A program made the translations under genes and the position numbers. Positions 51,325-59,170 of a stretch of 64,000 nt of DNA are shown one piece after another. The notes beneath the pieces were generated by a model. The model made no database searches. It saw only the letters and a list, made by a program, of their open reading frames with translations, and was not told the DNA's origin. Source of the DNA: Desulfitobacterium_A sp034927245. Its GTDB lineage: Bacteria; Bacillota; Desulfitobacteriia; Desulfitobacteriales; Desulfitobacteriaceae. The stretch's first letter is position 1. Each line of letters begins with the position of its first letter. Location: positions 1 through 64,000 of the forward strand of contig NZ_JAYFQK010000018.1 of NCBI RefSeq assembly GCF_034927245.1, written 5' to 3'.

Positions 51325-51632
51325 AACACGATGAAGGGAAGTTCAAGGTCTTTGTTAGTTAGAGAGCTGACGGTGGGTGCAAGTCAGTCTGACAGGCTTA
51401 TAGATTCCATCCCGGAGTGGCCAATGATGAATTGTGACGGGTTCCGCCCGATAGCGCGGACAAAAGTTGGCCGATACGGCAACATGGGTGGCAACGCGGG
51501 AATACCTCTCGTCCCTATAAGGGATGAGGGGTTTATTTTATTTAATTTTACCTTCAGCGTTTCCATACATTTGAAATCGGTTGAAACTTGGGTGGCACCG
51601 CGGAAAATTCCCGCCCCAATTAAGGGGTGGGT
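51325..51632 (+). ncRNA. Serine T-box leader with two antiterminator/terminator modules
   Basis: Stem I begins near 51327 (gaagggaag ... gagagctgacggtggg). The probable specifier is TCC (Ser) in tagattccatcc (about 51406). T-box sequence 1, tggcaacgcgg, is at 51489-51499, followed by terminator 1 (51505-51531, then tttatttta). Only 50 bases later, without a second Stem I, T-box sequence 2, tggcaccgcgg, is at 51593-51603, followed by terminator 2 (cccgcccc/ggggtggg, 51610-51631, T-rich tail). It controls serC-serA. Confidence 0.88.
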
Positions 51633-51683
51633 TTTGTTTATTTTCAAAAAATATATTAACGAAATTCTAAGGAGGAATTCAAA

Positions 51684-52766
51684 ATGAAAAGAGTATACAA
51701 TTTTTCGGCGGGACCGGCCGTATTACCGGAGGAAGTCCTTAAAGAAGCAGCAGACGAGATGTTAAACTACAATGATACCGGAATGTCTGTGATGGAAATG
51801 AGCCATCGCTCCAAAGCCTTTGAACAAATTATTCAAGATGCCGAAAAAGATTTGCGCGATTTGTTGAACATTCCCGATAATTACAAAGTTCTTTTCCTTC
51901 AAGGAGGCGGCTCCCAGCAGTTCGCCATGATTCCGATGAACTTAATGAAAAATCGGGTCGCAGATTATATCAAAACAGGACAATGGGCCAAGAAGGCCAT
52001 CGCCGAAGGAAAGATTTACGGCAAAGTCAATGTCATTGCCTCTTCGGAAGATAAGACCTTTACGTATATCCCTGATCTTAAAAATTTAAAAATCTCTGAG
52101 GACGCGGACTATGTTTACATCTGTCACAATAATACCATTTATGGCACAAGATATACCGAACTGCCGGATACGGGAGATAAAATCTTAGTTGCCGATATGT
52201 CATCTGATTTCTTGTCCGAACCCTTTGATATCACGAAATACGGTCTCGTCTTCGCAGGTGCTCAGAAGAATGTAGGTCCTGCCGGTGTCGTTATTGTCAT
52301 TATGCGTGAAGACCTGATTACCGAAGATGTCTTACCTGGAACACCGACGATGTTAAAATATAAAACTCATGCCGATAATGATTCGCTTTATAATACGCCT
52401 CCGGCTTACGGCATCTATATTTGCGGCAAGGTTTTCAAGTGGCTGAAGAAACAAGGCGGCCTTGAAGCGATGAAGAAGAGAAATGAAGAAAAGGCAGCTA
52501 TTCTTTATGATTATCTCGATTCAAGCAAGATGTTCAAAGGAACAGTCGTTAAAAAAGATCGCTCTTTAATGAATGTACCCTTTGTTACCGGATCTGATGA
52601 ATTAAATGCTAAATTTATTAAAGAAGCAAAAGCTGCCGGCTTTGAAAACTTGAAGGGACACAGAACCGTAGGCGGAATGAGAGCCAGTATCTATAATGCA
52701 ATGCCTATTGAAGGGGTAAAGGCATTAGTCGAATTGATGAAAAAGTTTGAAGCAGAAAATCAATAA
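51684..52766 (+). CDS. serC: Phosphoserine aminotransferase
   Basis: A pyridoxal-phosphate enzyme of 360 residues that converts 3-phosphohydroxypyruvate to phosphoserine. The start VYNFSAGPAVLPEEVL is diagnostic, MEMSHRSKAFEQI and LFLQGGGSQQFAMIPMN follow, the cofactor lysine is in VFAGAQKNVGPAGV, and the end has GHRTVGGMRASIYNAMP. Start ATG after aaggaggaa. First gene of a serC-serA-DUF1015 operon under the serine T-box. Confidence 0.95.
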   Translation: MKRVYNFSAGPAVLPEEVLKEAADEMLNYNDTGMSVMEMSHRSKAFEQIIQDAEKDLRDLLNIPDNYKVLFLQGGGSQQFAMIPMNLMKNRVADYIKTGQWAKKAIAEGKIYGKVNVIASSEDKTFTYIPDLKNLKISEDADYVYICHNNTIYGTRYTELPDTGDKILVADMSSDFLSEPFDITKYGLVFAGAQKNVGPAGVVIVIMREDLITEDVLPGTPTMLKYKTHADNDSLYNTPPAYGIYICGKVFKWLKKQGGLEAMKKRNEEKAAILYDYLDSSKMFKGTVVKKDRSLMNVPFVTGSDELNAKFIKEAKAAGFENLKGHRTVGGMRASIYNAMPIEGVKALVELMKKFEAENQ

Positions 52767-52781
52767 GAGGGGTGTATAGAA

Positions 52782-53945
52782 ATGTTTAAGGTTAAATGTT
52801 TAAATAATATTTCTAAAGTAGGTTTAGAGCTGCTTACGGATAATTATGAGCAAATCGAAGCATTTAATGAAGCGGATGCGGTACTTGTCAGAAGCGCAAG
52901 CCTTCATGATACAGAGTTTCCTCCTTCGTTGACCACCATTGCGCGGGCCGGGGCAGGGGTCAATAATATTCCTTTGGATAAATGTGCGGAAAAGGGTATT
53001 GTGGTTTTCAATACACCCGGAGCGAATGCCAACGCCGTAAAAGAGATTGTTATTGCTTCCTTAATCTTCGCTTCCCGAGATATTATCGGAGGTGTCAATT
53101 GGGTGACTTCGGAGAAGGATAATCCCGATATTGCCAAACTCGTTGAAAAGAAGAAATCGCAATTTGCCGGAAATGAAATCAAAGGCAAAAAGCTTGGGGT
53201 TATCGGACTGGGAGCAGTCGGTGTCCAAGTTGCCAATGCCTTAAACAAACTTGAAATGCAAGTCTACGGATATGATCCTTTTATTTCTGTCGATGCAGCT
53301 TGGAAACTCTCTAAATATATTAAGCATACAAAGTCTCTTGATGAGATCTTTAGGGAATGTGATTATATTACCGTCCATGTGCCTGCAACCGATGAGACCA
53401 AGGGTATGTTAAACAAGGATGCCTTTGCGCTCATGAAGGATGGAGTAAAAATCCTCAACTTCTCCCGGGATACTCTGGTGAATGAGGACGACATGCTTGA
53501 AGCCTTGAAATCAGGAAAGGTCGGCTGCTATGTTACGGATTTGCCCACTCCCAAGATGGTTGGTGTGGAAGGAGTAGTTGCAGTTCCTCACCTGGGTGCT
53601 TCGACAAGTGAAGCGGAAGATAATTGTGCGGTTATGGCTGTTAAAGAGATTATGGATTATCTCGAAAATGGAAACATTAAAAACTCCGTGAACTATCCGG
53701 CTTGTGATATGGGAGTATGCATGCAAGCGGGTCGGATTGCCATCAACCATAAAAATAGGCCGAATATGCTGGGTCAATTTACCGCTGCTTTAGCGAATGA
53801 AAATATCAACATTTCCGACATGATCAATAAAAGCCGGAAAGAATACGCTTATACCTTGATGGATATTGAAACCCCGACGACCGGACAAATCATTAAAAAA
53901 CTGGAAGCTATTGACGGCGTTTTAAAAGTAAGAACCATTAAGTAA
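52782..53945 (+). CDS. serA: D-3-phosphoglycerate dehydrogenase, short form with ACT domain
   Basis: First enzyme of serine synthesis, 387 residues. NAD domain GVIGLGAVGVQVANALNKLE, catalytic region ITVHVPATDETKGMLN and the His-containing VAVPHLGASTSEAEDN. A C-terminal ACT-like segment (about 315-387; NRPNMLGQFTAALANENINI) gives feedback control. It lacks the extra substrate-binding domain of the long Bacillus type. It starts 15 bases after serC. Confidence 0.94.
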   Translation: MFKVKCLNNISKVGLELLTDNYEQIEAFNEADAVLVRSASLHDTEFPPSLTTIARAGAGVNNIPLDKCAEKGIVVFNTPGANANAVKEIVIASLIFASRDIIGGVNWVTSEKDNPDIAKLVEKKKSQFAGNEIKGKKLGVIGLGAVGVQVANALNKLEMQVYGYDPFISVDAAWKLSKYIKHTKSLDEIFRECDYITVHVPATDETKGMLNKDAFALMKDGVKILNFSRDTLVNEDDMLEALKSGKVGCYVTDLPTPKMVGVEGVVAVPHLGASTSEAEDNCAVMAVKEIMDYLENGNIKNSVNYPACDMGVCMQAGRIAINHKNRPNMLGQFTAALANENINISDMINKSRKEYAYTLMDIETPTTGQIIKKLEAIDGVLKVRTIK

Positions 53946-53961
53946 AACGGGAGGGGTAGTT

Positions 53962-55200
53962 TTGGCGATTATCAGACCCTTTAATGCGGTAAGACCAAGA
54001 GCGAATGTTGCGGATAAAGTGGCGGCACTCCCCTATGATGTTTACAATCGGGAAGAAGCATTAGCCGAAGTCTTAAAGGAACCCTTATCCTTTTTGAAAG
54101 TGGATCGCGCGGAAACCCAATTTCCGGAAGACTTTAATCCCTATGATGCTCAAGTCTATGGAAAAGCAAGGGATATTCTTCAGCAGATGAAAGAAGAAGG
54201 TATTCTGATTCAAGAAGGGAAAAACTGTTACTATATCTATGAATTAACCATGAATGGGCGTTCCCAGACCGGTCTGGTGGGCTGCACAGCGATTGATGAT
54301 TATTTGAATAATGTCATTAAAAAGCATGAGAAAACAAGAGAAGATAAAGAAATTGACCGCATCAATCATGTCGATATTTGCAATGCGCAGACAGGACCGA
54401 TTTTTTTAGCTTATCGTTCTCAGAAAGTTATCAATGATGTTGTGGAAAAAGTGAAGCAGGGAAAACCTTTGTACGATTTTACGGCTCCGGATGGAATTAA
54501 ACATGCGGTATGGAGAATCGATCAGGAAAAAGATATTGAAACCATCGCGAACGGATTCAAGAATACCCAGAGTATTTATATCGCGGATGGGCATCACAGA
54601 GCGGCCTCAGCGGTAAAGGTGGGTCTTAAACGCAGAGACGCCAATCCGGGGTATACCGGGGACGAAGAATTCAATTTCTTTCTGTCCGTTCTTTTCCCGC
54701 ATGATCAGCTGATGATTTTAGATTATAACCGTGTCGTTAAAGATTTAAACGGATATAGTCCGGATGAATTCCTAAGTGAAGTTGCCAAAGAATTCGTGGT
54801 CGAAGAAGTAGGGCCGGAACCGTTTAGACCCCAGGAGAAAGCAACCTTTGGTCTGTATTTAGACGGAGTATGGTATAAGTTAACGGCTAAAGATGAGATC
54901 CGTTCACAGGATCCCGTTGAGGGACTCGATGTTTCCTTGCTGCAAAATCATCTCTTAACGACAATCCTTGGGATCAAAGATATCAGAACCGATAAGAGAA
55001 TTGATTTTGTCGGCGGGATTCGAGGACTTAAAGAACTCGAAAAAAGAGCAAATCAGGATATGAGACTGGCTTTTTCCATGTATCCCACTTCAATTAACGA
55101 ATTGTTTGATGTCTCAGATGCCGGACGGCTGATGCCGCCTAAGTCGACTTGGTTCGAACCGAAGCTGAGAAGCGGATTGTTCATCCATGAACTGGAATAA
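53962..55200 (+). CDS. DUF1015 family protein linked to serine synthesis
   Basis: A 412-residue protein, started at TTG 53962 after gggaggggt. It shows the family pattern IIRPFNAVRPRANVADKVAA LPYDVYN at the start, HEKTREDKEIDRI in the middle and IADGHHRAASAVKVG. DUF1015 genes are very often found beside serA/serC and have been linked to serine kinase-type activity in archaea (SerK). The position as third gene of this operon supports a role in serine metabolism. The exact reaction here is inferred. Confidence 0.85.
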   Translation: MAIIRPFNAVRPRANVADKVAALPYDVYNREEALAEVLKEPLSFLKVDRAETQFPEDFNPYDAQVYGKARDILQQMKEEGILIQEGKNCYYIYELTMNGRSQTGLVGCTAIDDYLNNVIKKHEKTREDKEIDRINHVDICNAQTGPIFLAYRSQKVINDVVEKVKQGKPLYDFTAPDGIKHAVWRIDQEKDIETIANGFKNTQSIYIADGHHRAASAVKVGLKRRDANPGYTGDEEFNFFLSVLFPHDQLMILDYNRVVKDLNGYSPDEFLSEVAKEFVVEEVGPEPFRPQEKATFGLYLDGVWYKLTAKDEIRSQDPVEGLDVSLLQNHLLTTILGIKDIRTDKRIDFVGGIRGLKELEKRANQDMRLAFSMYPTSINELFDVSDAGRLMPPKSTWFEPKLRSGLFIHELE

Positions 55201-55280
55201 AAACTATCGGGTAATAGTTGACTAAAACCAATTAATGTTATAGTATAGGTGCATTAGTTAATTGAATATGAATTCAACTT

Positions 55281-55430
55281 CTTATCAAGAGTGGTGGAGG
55301 GACTGGCCCGATGAAACCCGGCAACCGGTATTTTAGATACAGCGGTGCCAATTCCTGCGATGGAAACATTGATAGATGAGAGAGGAAGTAATGCTTAGAA
55401 GAACCCTCTTTCGAATGAAAGAGGGTTTAT
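55281..55430 (+). ncRNA. SAM-I riboswitch (S-box) with terminator
   Basis: The conserved S-box sequence starts at cttatcaagagtggtgg (55281) and includes gggactggcccgatgaaacc and ggcaaccgg, ending near 55385. The terminator aaccctctttc/gaaagagggtt (55402-55427) is followed by tatttta. High S-adenosylmethionine should stop transcription of metA. Confidence 0.95.
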
Positions 55431-55491
55431 TTTATACTGTCAGAAGTATAACCTTCGATAGCATACTTTCTTCCAGCATAAGTGCAACCAA

Positions 55492-55553
55492 CGACTTCGC
55501 ATTTCTGGATGCGTGCTTAAAAGGCACGGCGAAGTCGGGTTTTCTTTATCGAT
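55492..55553 (+). other. Second structured element between the S-box and metA
   Basis: Outer stem cgacttcgc (55492-55500) / gcgaagtcg encloses two small hairpins (gcat-ttctg-gatgc and gtgc-ttaaaag-gcac) and is followed by ggttttcttt. It looks like a second terminator with a three-way junction, so expression of metA may need read-through of both. Confidence 0.55.
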
Positions 55554-55587
55554 TTCATGTTCTGTTCATTTGAAAGGGGAGTGTTTT

Positions 55588-56505
55588 ATGCCAATTAATA
55601 TACCCGATGGTTTGCCGGCAATTGAAATTTTGAACCGAGAAAATATTTTCGCGATGAGTGAGGGCCGGGCGACACACCAGGATATCCGCCCGCTGAGCAT
55701 TGTCATTCTTAATCTTATGCCCAATAAAATCGTGACGGAAACTCAGATCCTGAGGCTTTTGAGTAATTCGCCTTTACAAGTCGATATCACCTTGCTTTAT
55801 CCGGAAACTCATACGTTTAAGAATACGAACGAAGAATACCTTGTTAAGTTTTATGAAACCTTTGATCAGATTAAAGATCGAAAATTTGACGGTATGATTA
55901 TCACCGGTGCGCCGATTGAAAAATTGGACTTTGAAGAGGTTGATTTTTGGCCGGAACTTGTTAAAATTATGGACTGGAGCCGGCACAATGTTTATTCAAC
56001 CCTTTACATCTGCTGGGGAGCGCAAGCCGGACTTTACCATCATTTCGGAGTACCGAAGTATCCTTTGCCGGCGAAGATATTTGGGGTTTTTCCGCATACC
56101 TTTAATCAACAAAATGTCAGACTCCTCAGGGGTTTTGATGATGTTTTCTATGTTCCCCATTCCCGACATACGGAAGTCCGGAGGAAAGACATTGAAAAGG
56201 TTCCCGAGCTGGAGATTCTATCCGAATCCGAGCAAGCGGGGGTCTATCTTGTCGGGACGAAAGGCGGCCGTCAGATTTTTGTGATGGGACATTCGGAATA
56301 TGATCCTTTAACCTTGAAAGCGGAGTATGATCGGGATGTTGCCGGAAATCTTCCTATTAATATACCTCAAAATTACTTTCCGAACGATGACCCGCAAAAA
56401 CCGCCGATCGTGAGATGGCGGGGTCATTCCAATTTGCTTTTTGCCAACTGGCTCAATTATTATGTCTACCAAGAAACCCCCTATAATGTCGATGAAATCG
56501 ATTAG
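55588..56505 (+). CDS. metAA: Homoserine O-acetyltransferase, MetA type
   Basis: A 305-residue enzyme that activates homoserine for methionine synthesis, started at ATG 55588 after gaaagggga. The catalytic Cys142 is in YICWGAQAGLYHHF, the histidine in MGHSEYDP. The residue that decides the acyl donor is Glu111 in TGAPIEKLDFEEV; in this family Glu111 goes with acetyl-CoA and Gly111 with succinyl-CoA, so an acetyltransferase is predicted despite the usual MetA succinyl label. Controlled by the SAM-I riboswitch upstream. Confidence 0.92.
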   Translation: MPINIPDGLPAIEILNRENIFAMSEGRATHQDIRPLSIVILNLMPNKIVTETQILRLLSNSPLQVDITLLYPETHTFKNTNEEYLVKFYETFDQIKDRKFDGMIITGAPIEKLDFEEVDFWPELVKIMDWSRHNVYSTLYICWGAQAGLYHHFGVPKYPLPAKIFGVFPHTFNQQNVRLLRGFDDVFYVPHSRHTEVRRKDIEKVPELEILSESEQAGVYLVGTKGGRQIFVMGHSEYDPLTLKAEYDRDVAGNLPINIPQNYFPNDDPQKPPIVRWRGHSNLLFANWLNYYVYQETPYNVDEID

Positions 56506-56551
56506 TAAGTATCAAGTATTAAGTATTAAGTATCAAATATCAAATACCAAA
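56505..56551. repeat. Short AT-rich tandem repeats after metA
   Basis: Runs of taagtat/caagtat/caaatat/caaatac repeats, about 7 bases each. Low complexity, no assigned role. Confidence 0.6.
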
Positions 56552-56577
56552 AATAATGAAGGAAAGAAGGAATTTGC

Positions 56578-57168
56578 ATGCAGGAAAACACCCATGACCG
56601 AGAGGCGGCTGAAAAGCTTCTCAAAGAATATGTAAAAAGTGAGACTCTTATTAAACACGCGATCACGGTCGAAGCTGTGATGCGTCATTTTGCTTCCTTA
56701 TTTAATGAAGATGCTGATGAGTGGGGTATCATTGGTTTATTGCATGATATCGATTTTGAAATGTACCCTGACGAGCACTGCCATAAAACGAGGTCAATTC
56801 TTGAACCGAGACAATGGCCGGAGTCTTATATACGGGCGATAGAAAGTCATGGCTATAAGCTTTGCAGTGATGTCGAACCGATTACGAATCAAGAAAAGGT
56901 CCTTTATACAATTGATGAATTGACAGGGTTGATTTCGGCAACGGCACTGATGCGGCCGAGCAAGAGTCTATTTGATTTAACCGTAAAATCGGTAAAAAAG
57001 AAATGGAAGCAAAAGAGCTTTGCCGAAGGTGTGAATCGCGAAGTTATTGAAGAAGGGGCAGCAAATCTCAAGATGGATTTAGACTACGTCATGGAGCAAA
57101 CGATTGAAGGAATGAAGAAGGTCGCCGCGCAAATAGGACTTGAAGGTAATATTGAAGCGGCAAAATAA
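56578..57168 (+). CDS. HD domain protein
   Basis: A 196-residue HD-superfamily phosphohydrolase-like protein. Metal ligands: His in LIKHAITVEAVM, the HD pair in IGLLHDIDFE, a histidine in DEHCHKTRSIL and ESHGYKLCSDVEP. Start ATG after ggaaagaagga. The substrate is unknown; close relatives are annotated only as hydrolases. Monocistronic, with a terminator at 57210. Confidence 0.83.
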   Translation: MQENTHDREAAEKLLKEYVKSETLIKHAITVEAVMRHFASLFNEDADEWGIIGLLHDIDFEMYPDEHCHKTRSILEPRQWPESYIRAIESHGYKLCSDVEPITNQEKVLYTIDELTGLISATALMRPSKSLFDLTVKSVKKKWKQKSFAEGVNREVIEEGAANLKMDLDYVMEQTIEGMKKVAAQIGLEGNIEAAK

Positions 57169-57209
57169 GCGTATACCTTTAACTCGGATAAAGTAAATAC
57201 AAAAGACCA

Positions 57210-57298
57210 GGGGCTGTTGCAAAACAGCCCCGTTTTTGTACGCCCACAATTATGGACTATTGCAAAACGACCATAGGCTTTGCAACAGTCCCCTTTTT
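57210..57298 (+). terminator. Two consecutive terminators
   Basis: First ggggctgtt/aacagcccc (57210-57231) with gttttt. Second ggactattgca/tgcaacagtcc (57254-57291, one mismatch) with ccttttttg. Both share a cTgttgcaaaacag-like core with the hairpin at 41539. Confidence 0.75.
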
Positions 57299-57366
57299 TG
57301 CAAATTTGCCGGTTTGAAAATATAATAAAAATGTAGCATATGAATAAAGCCATCTCGGTAATATGG

Positions 57367-57406
57367 CGATATTCAAGAATATATTACGATATTCAAGAAT
57401 ATATTA
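57367..57406. promoter_or_regulatory. Twin 20-bp operators before the PPOX gene
   Basis: Two exact copies of a 20-base unit (57367-57386, 57387-57406), each with the perfect palindrome atattc-aa-gaatat. The spacing is two helical turns, so two dimers would bind on the same face. The second copy touches the ribosome site, so binding would also block translation start or the end of the leader. Confidence 0.55.
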
Positions 57407-57423
57407 CGGAGAGGAGCCAAATT

Positions 57424-57906
57424 ATGAGAAGAATAGATCGAGAAATAACGAGTTTCAACGAAATTATGACAGTGATGAAGGCGTGTGAGGTTTGTCATAT
57501 CGCCTTTTTGGATGATGATTACCCCTATGTGGTTCCGATGAATTTTGGTATGCAGGTGGATGGTCATGATGTTATTTTGTATTTTCACGGTGCAAACATC
57601 GGTAAAAAGCATGATCTAATCAAGAAAAATAATAAAGTTGCCTTTGTAATGGAATGTACGCATGGAATAGTTACGAGTAAACAAGTGGGTGCTTGTGAGT
57701 GTACAATGGAATTTGAGAGTATAATGGGTACAGGCATCATCGATTATGTCGATGATAATCAAAAGGTTGAAGCACTGCATACATTGCTTGAACACTATAG
57801 TGTATGTGAAGGCCCGGAATATCATTTCCACGATGAAATTGTACCCAATACGACCGTATTAAGATTAAAAGTTCACGATTTAAGCGGAAAGAAAAGAAGT
57901 GTTTAG
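57424..57906 (+). CDS. Pyridoxamine 5'-phosphate oxidase-like flavoprotein
   Basis: A 160-residue FMN-binding split-barrel protein of the PPOX/NimA group, started at ATG 57424 after gagaggagcc (the frame is open from 57340). Seen features: FNEIMTVMKACEVCHIAFLD, DDYPYVVPMNFGMQ, LYFHGANIGKKHDLIK and a C-terminal LRLKVHDLSGKKR. Members reduce flavins, nitro-drugs or bind haem; the substrate here is open. It starts just behind twin palindromic operators and is followed after 2 bases by a PucR-type regulator. Confidence 0.82.
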   Translation: MRRIDREITSFNEIMTVMKACEVCHIAFLDDDYPYVVPMNFGMQVDGHDVILYFHGANIGKKHDLIKKNNKVAFVMECTHGIVTSKQVGACECTMEFESIMGTGIIDYVDDNQKVEALHTLLEHYSVCEGPEYHFHDEIVPNTTVLRLKVHDLSGKKRSV

Positions 57907-57908
57907 CG

Positions 57909-59135
57909 TTGGATCAATTACCGCATTTCCAGATTGAATTGCTGAATACGTTAGCATCCGGCGGAGGACTTAGGGAATTAGCCCGGCAGATATCAGCAAC
58001 CTTAGATAGAGATGTATTTATTATCAATTCCACTCACCGTATTCTGGTTTCGACGCTCGCAAATGCGGATGTCAGCGAGGGTAAACTGCTCAAAATAGCA
58101 ACGACAGGCCCCATCCCGGATCATGTTACAGTATTTCCGGAGGAGCAGCCCATTGAAGTTCTTGTGACTGAGCTGAGGAATTCTGTGAAAAGGTTAGGGT
58201 TTCTTTTGATTTGCGAGCCGGGGTCGGCTGATGATGAGCGACTCAAGACCATTGCTCATGAGGCAAGCCTGGCGTGTATCTTGGAGCTCCAAAAACAAGA
58301 AGAATTGCTCGAACAGGGACGGCAATATAAAGATGCCTTTCTTTTTGACTTGCTTTACGGCAATATCGAGGACCCTGCGGATATTATCATACGCGGCGGA
58401 TTTTGGGGTTGGGATTTTAAGCGGCCGCATGTTGTCCTTGTTTTTGAACTGCGGGATTTTGAACAATATTCCGGCGATCCTCATTTAATGGAGATCCTTG
58501 ATCAGATTGTCCAAACCGTTGTTGAATCATTAAATGAGAAGGCTATTATCCTACAAAAAAATGAACAAGTTATTCTTGTTCTGCCGTTGGAAAAGAAAAG
58601 CCGTCATGAAAAAAAAGACTATATCAACATGATTATCCAAAAGGTCAGAGCCCAAAGCAAAGAGCATCTGGAATCACGTGTCATTTGGGTAGGCGTGGGT
58701 AAGGAATACTCCAATCCTACAGAGTTATTCCGAAGCTATCAGGAGGCAAAGGTGGCTTCAACCTTAGGAAGCCTGCTCCAAGAACAAAGCCACACTCCTT
58801 TTTTTACGGACCTAGGTATAGATAGAATTCTTTATAATCATGACCGTCAAGAATTAGAAGAATTTTATCAGGAGACTCTTGAGCCGCTGGAGGAATATGA
58901 CAGGCTTCAAAAGAATGAGCTGATGGAAACCTTGGGTAAATATGTTGTTAATCGCTGTGATTTAAAGCAAACGGCGGATGAATTATTCTTACATCCCAAT
59001 ACGCTGCGCTATAGGTTAAAGCGAATTGAGGAAATCTTGGAAATCGATATCAAGGATTTTGACACGATTCTGTCTTTAATTGTTGCTTTTAAAATTCAAT
59101 ATTTGAAGCAGTTATCCATTGCTAACCACAACTAA
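57909..59135 (+). CDS. PucR/CdaR family transcriptional regulator
   Basis: A 408-residue regulator, started at TTG 57909. N-terminal sensor region (about 1-130, GAF-like), a central GGDEF-like degenerate domain (about 150-290) and a C-terminal PucR helix-turn-helix (VVNRCDLKQTADELFLHPNT LRYRLKRIEEI). PucR proteins activate purine, sugar-acid or amino-acid catabolism genes. Placed between the PPOX gene and the molybdopterin oxidoreductase, it may control either or both. No inducer can be read. Confidence 0.87.
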   Translation: MDQLPHFQIELLNTLASGGGLRELARQISATLDRDVFIINSTHRILVSTLANADVSEGKLLKIATTGPIPDHVTVFPEEQPIEVLVTELRNSVKRLGFLLICEPGSADDERLKTIAHEASLACILELQKQEELLEQGRQYKDAFLFDLLYGNIEDPADIIIRGGFWGWDFKRPHVVLVFELRDFEQYSGDPHLMEILDQIVQTVVESLNEKAIILQKNEQVILVLPLEKKSRHEKKDYINMIIQKVRAQSKEHLESRVIWVGVGKEYSNPTELFRSYQEAKVASTLGSLLQEQSHTPFFTDLGIDRILYNHDRQELEEFYQETLEPLEEYDRLQKNELMETLGKYVVNRCDLKQTADELFLHPNTLRYRLKRIEEILEIDIKDFDTILSLIVAFKIQYLKQLSIANHN

Positions 59136-59170
59136 TACTACTGCTATACCATGTTGTTTGAGGAGGGGCT

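Noticed and set aside
51331..51687. Open frame of 118 codons before serC
   Set aside because: It lies entirely within the serine T-box leader; the RNA motifs explain the sequence.
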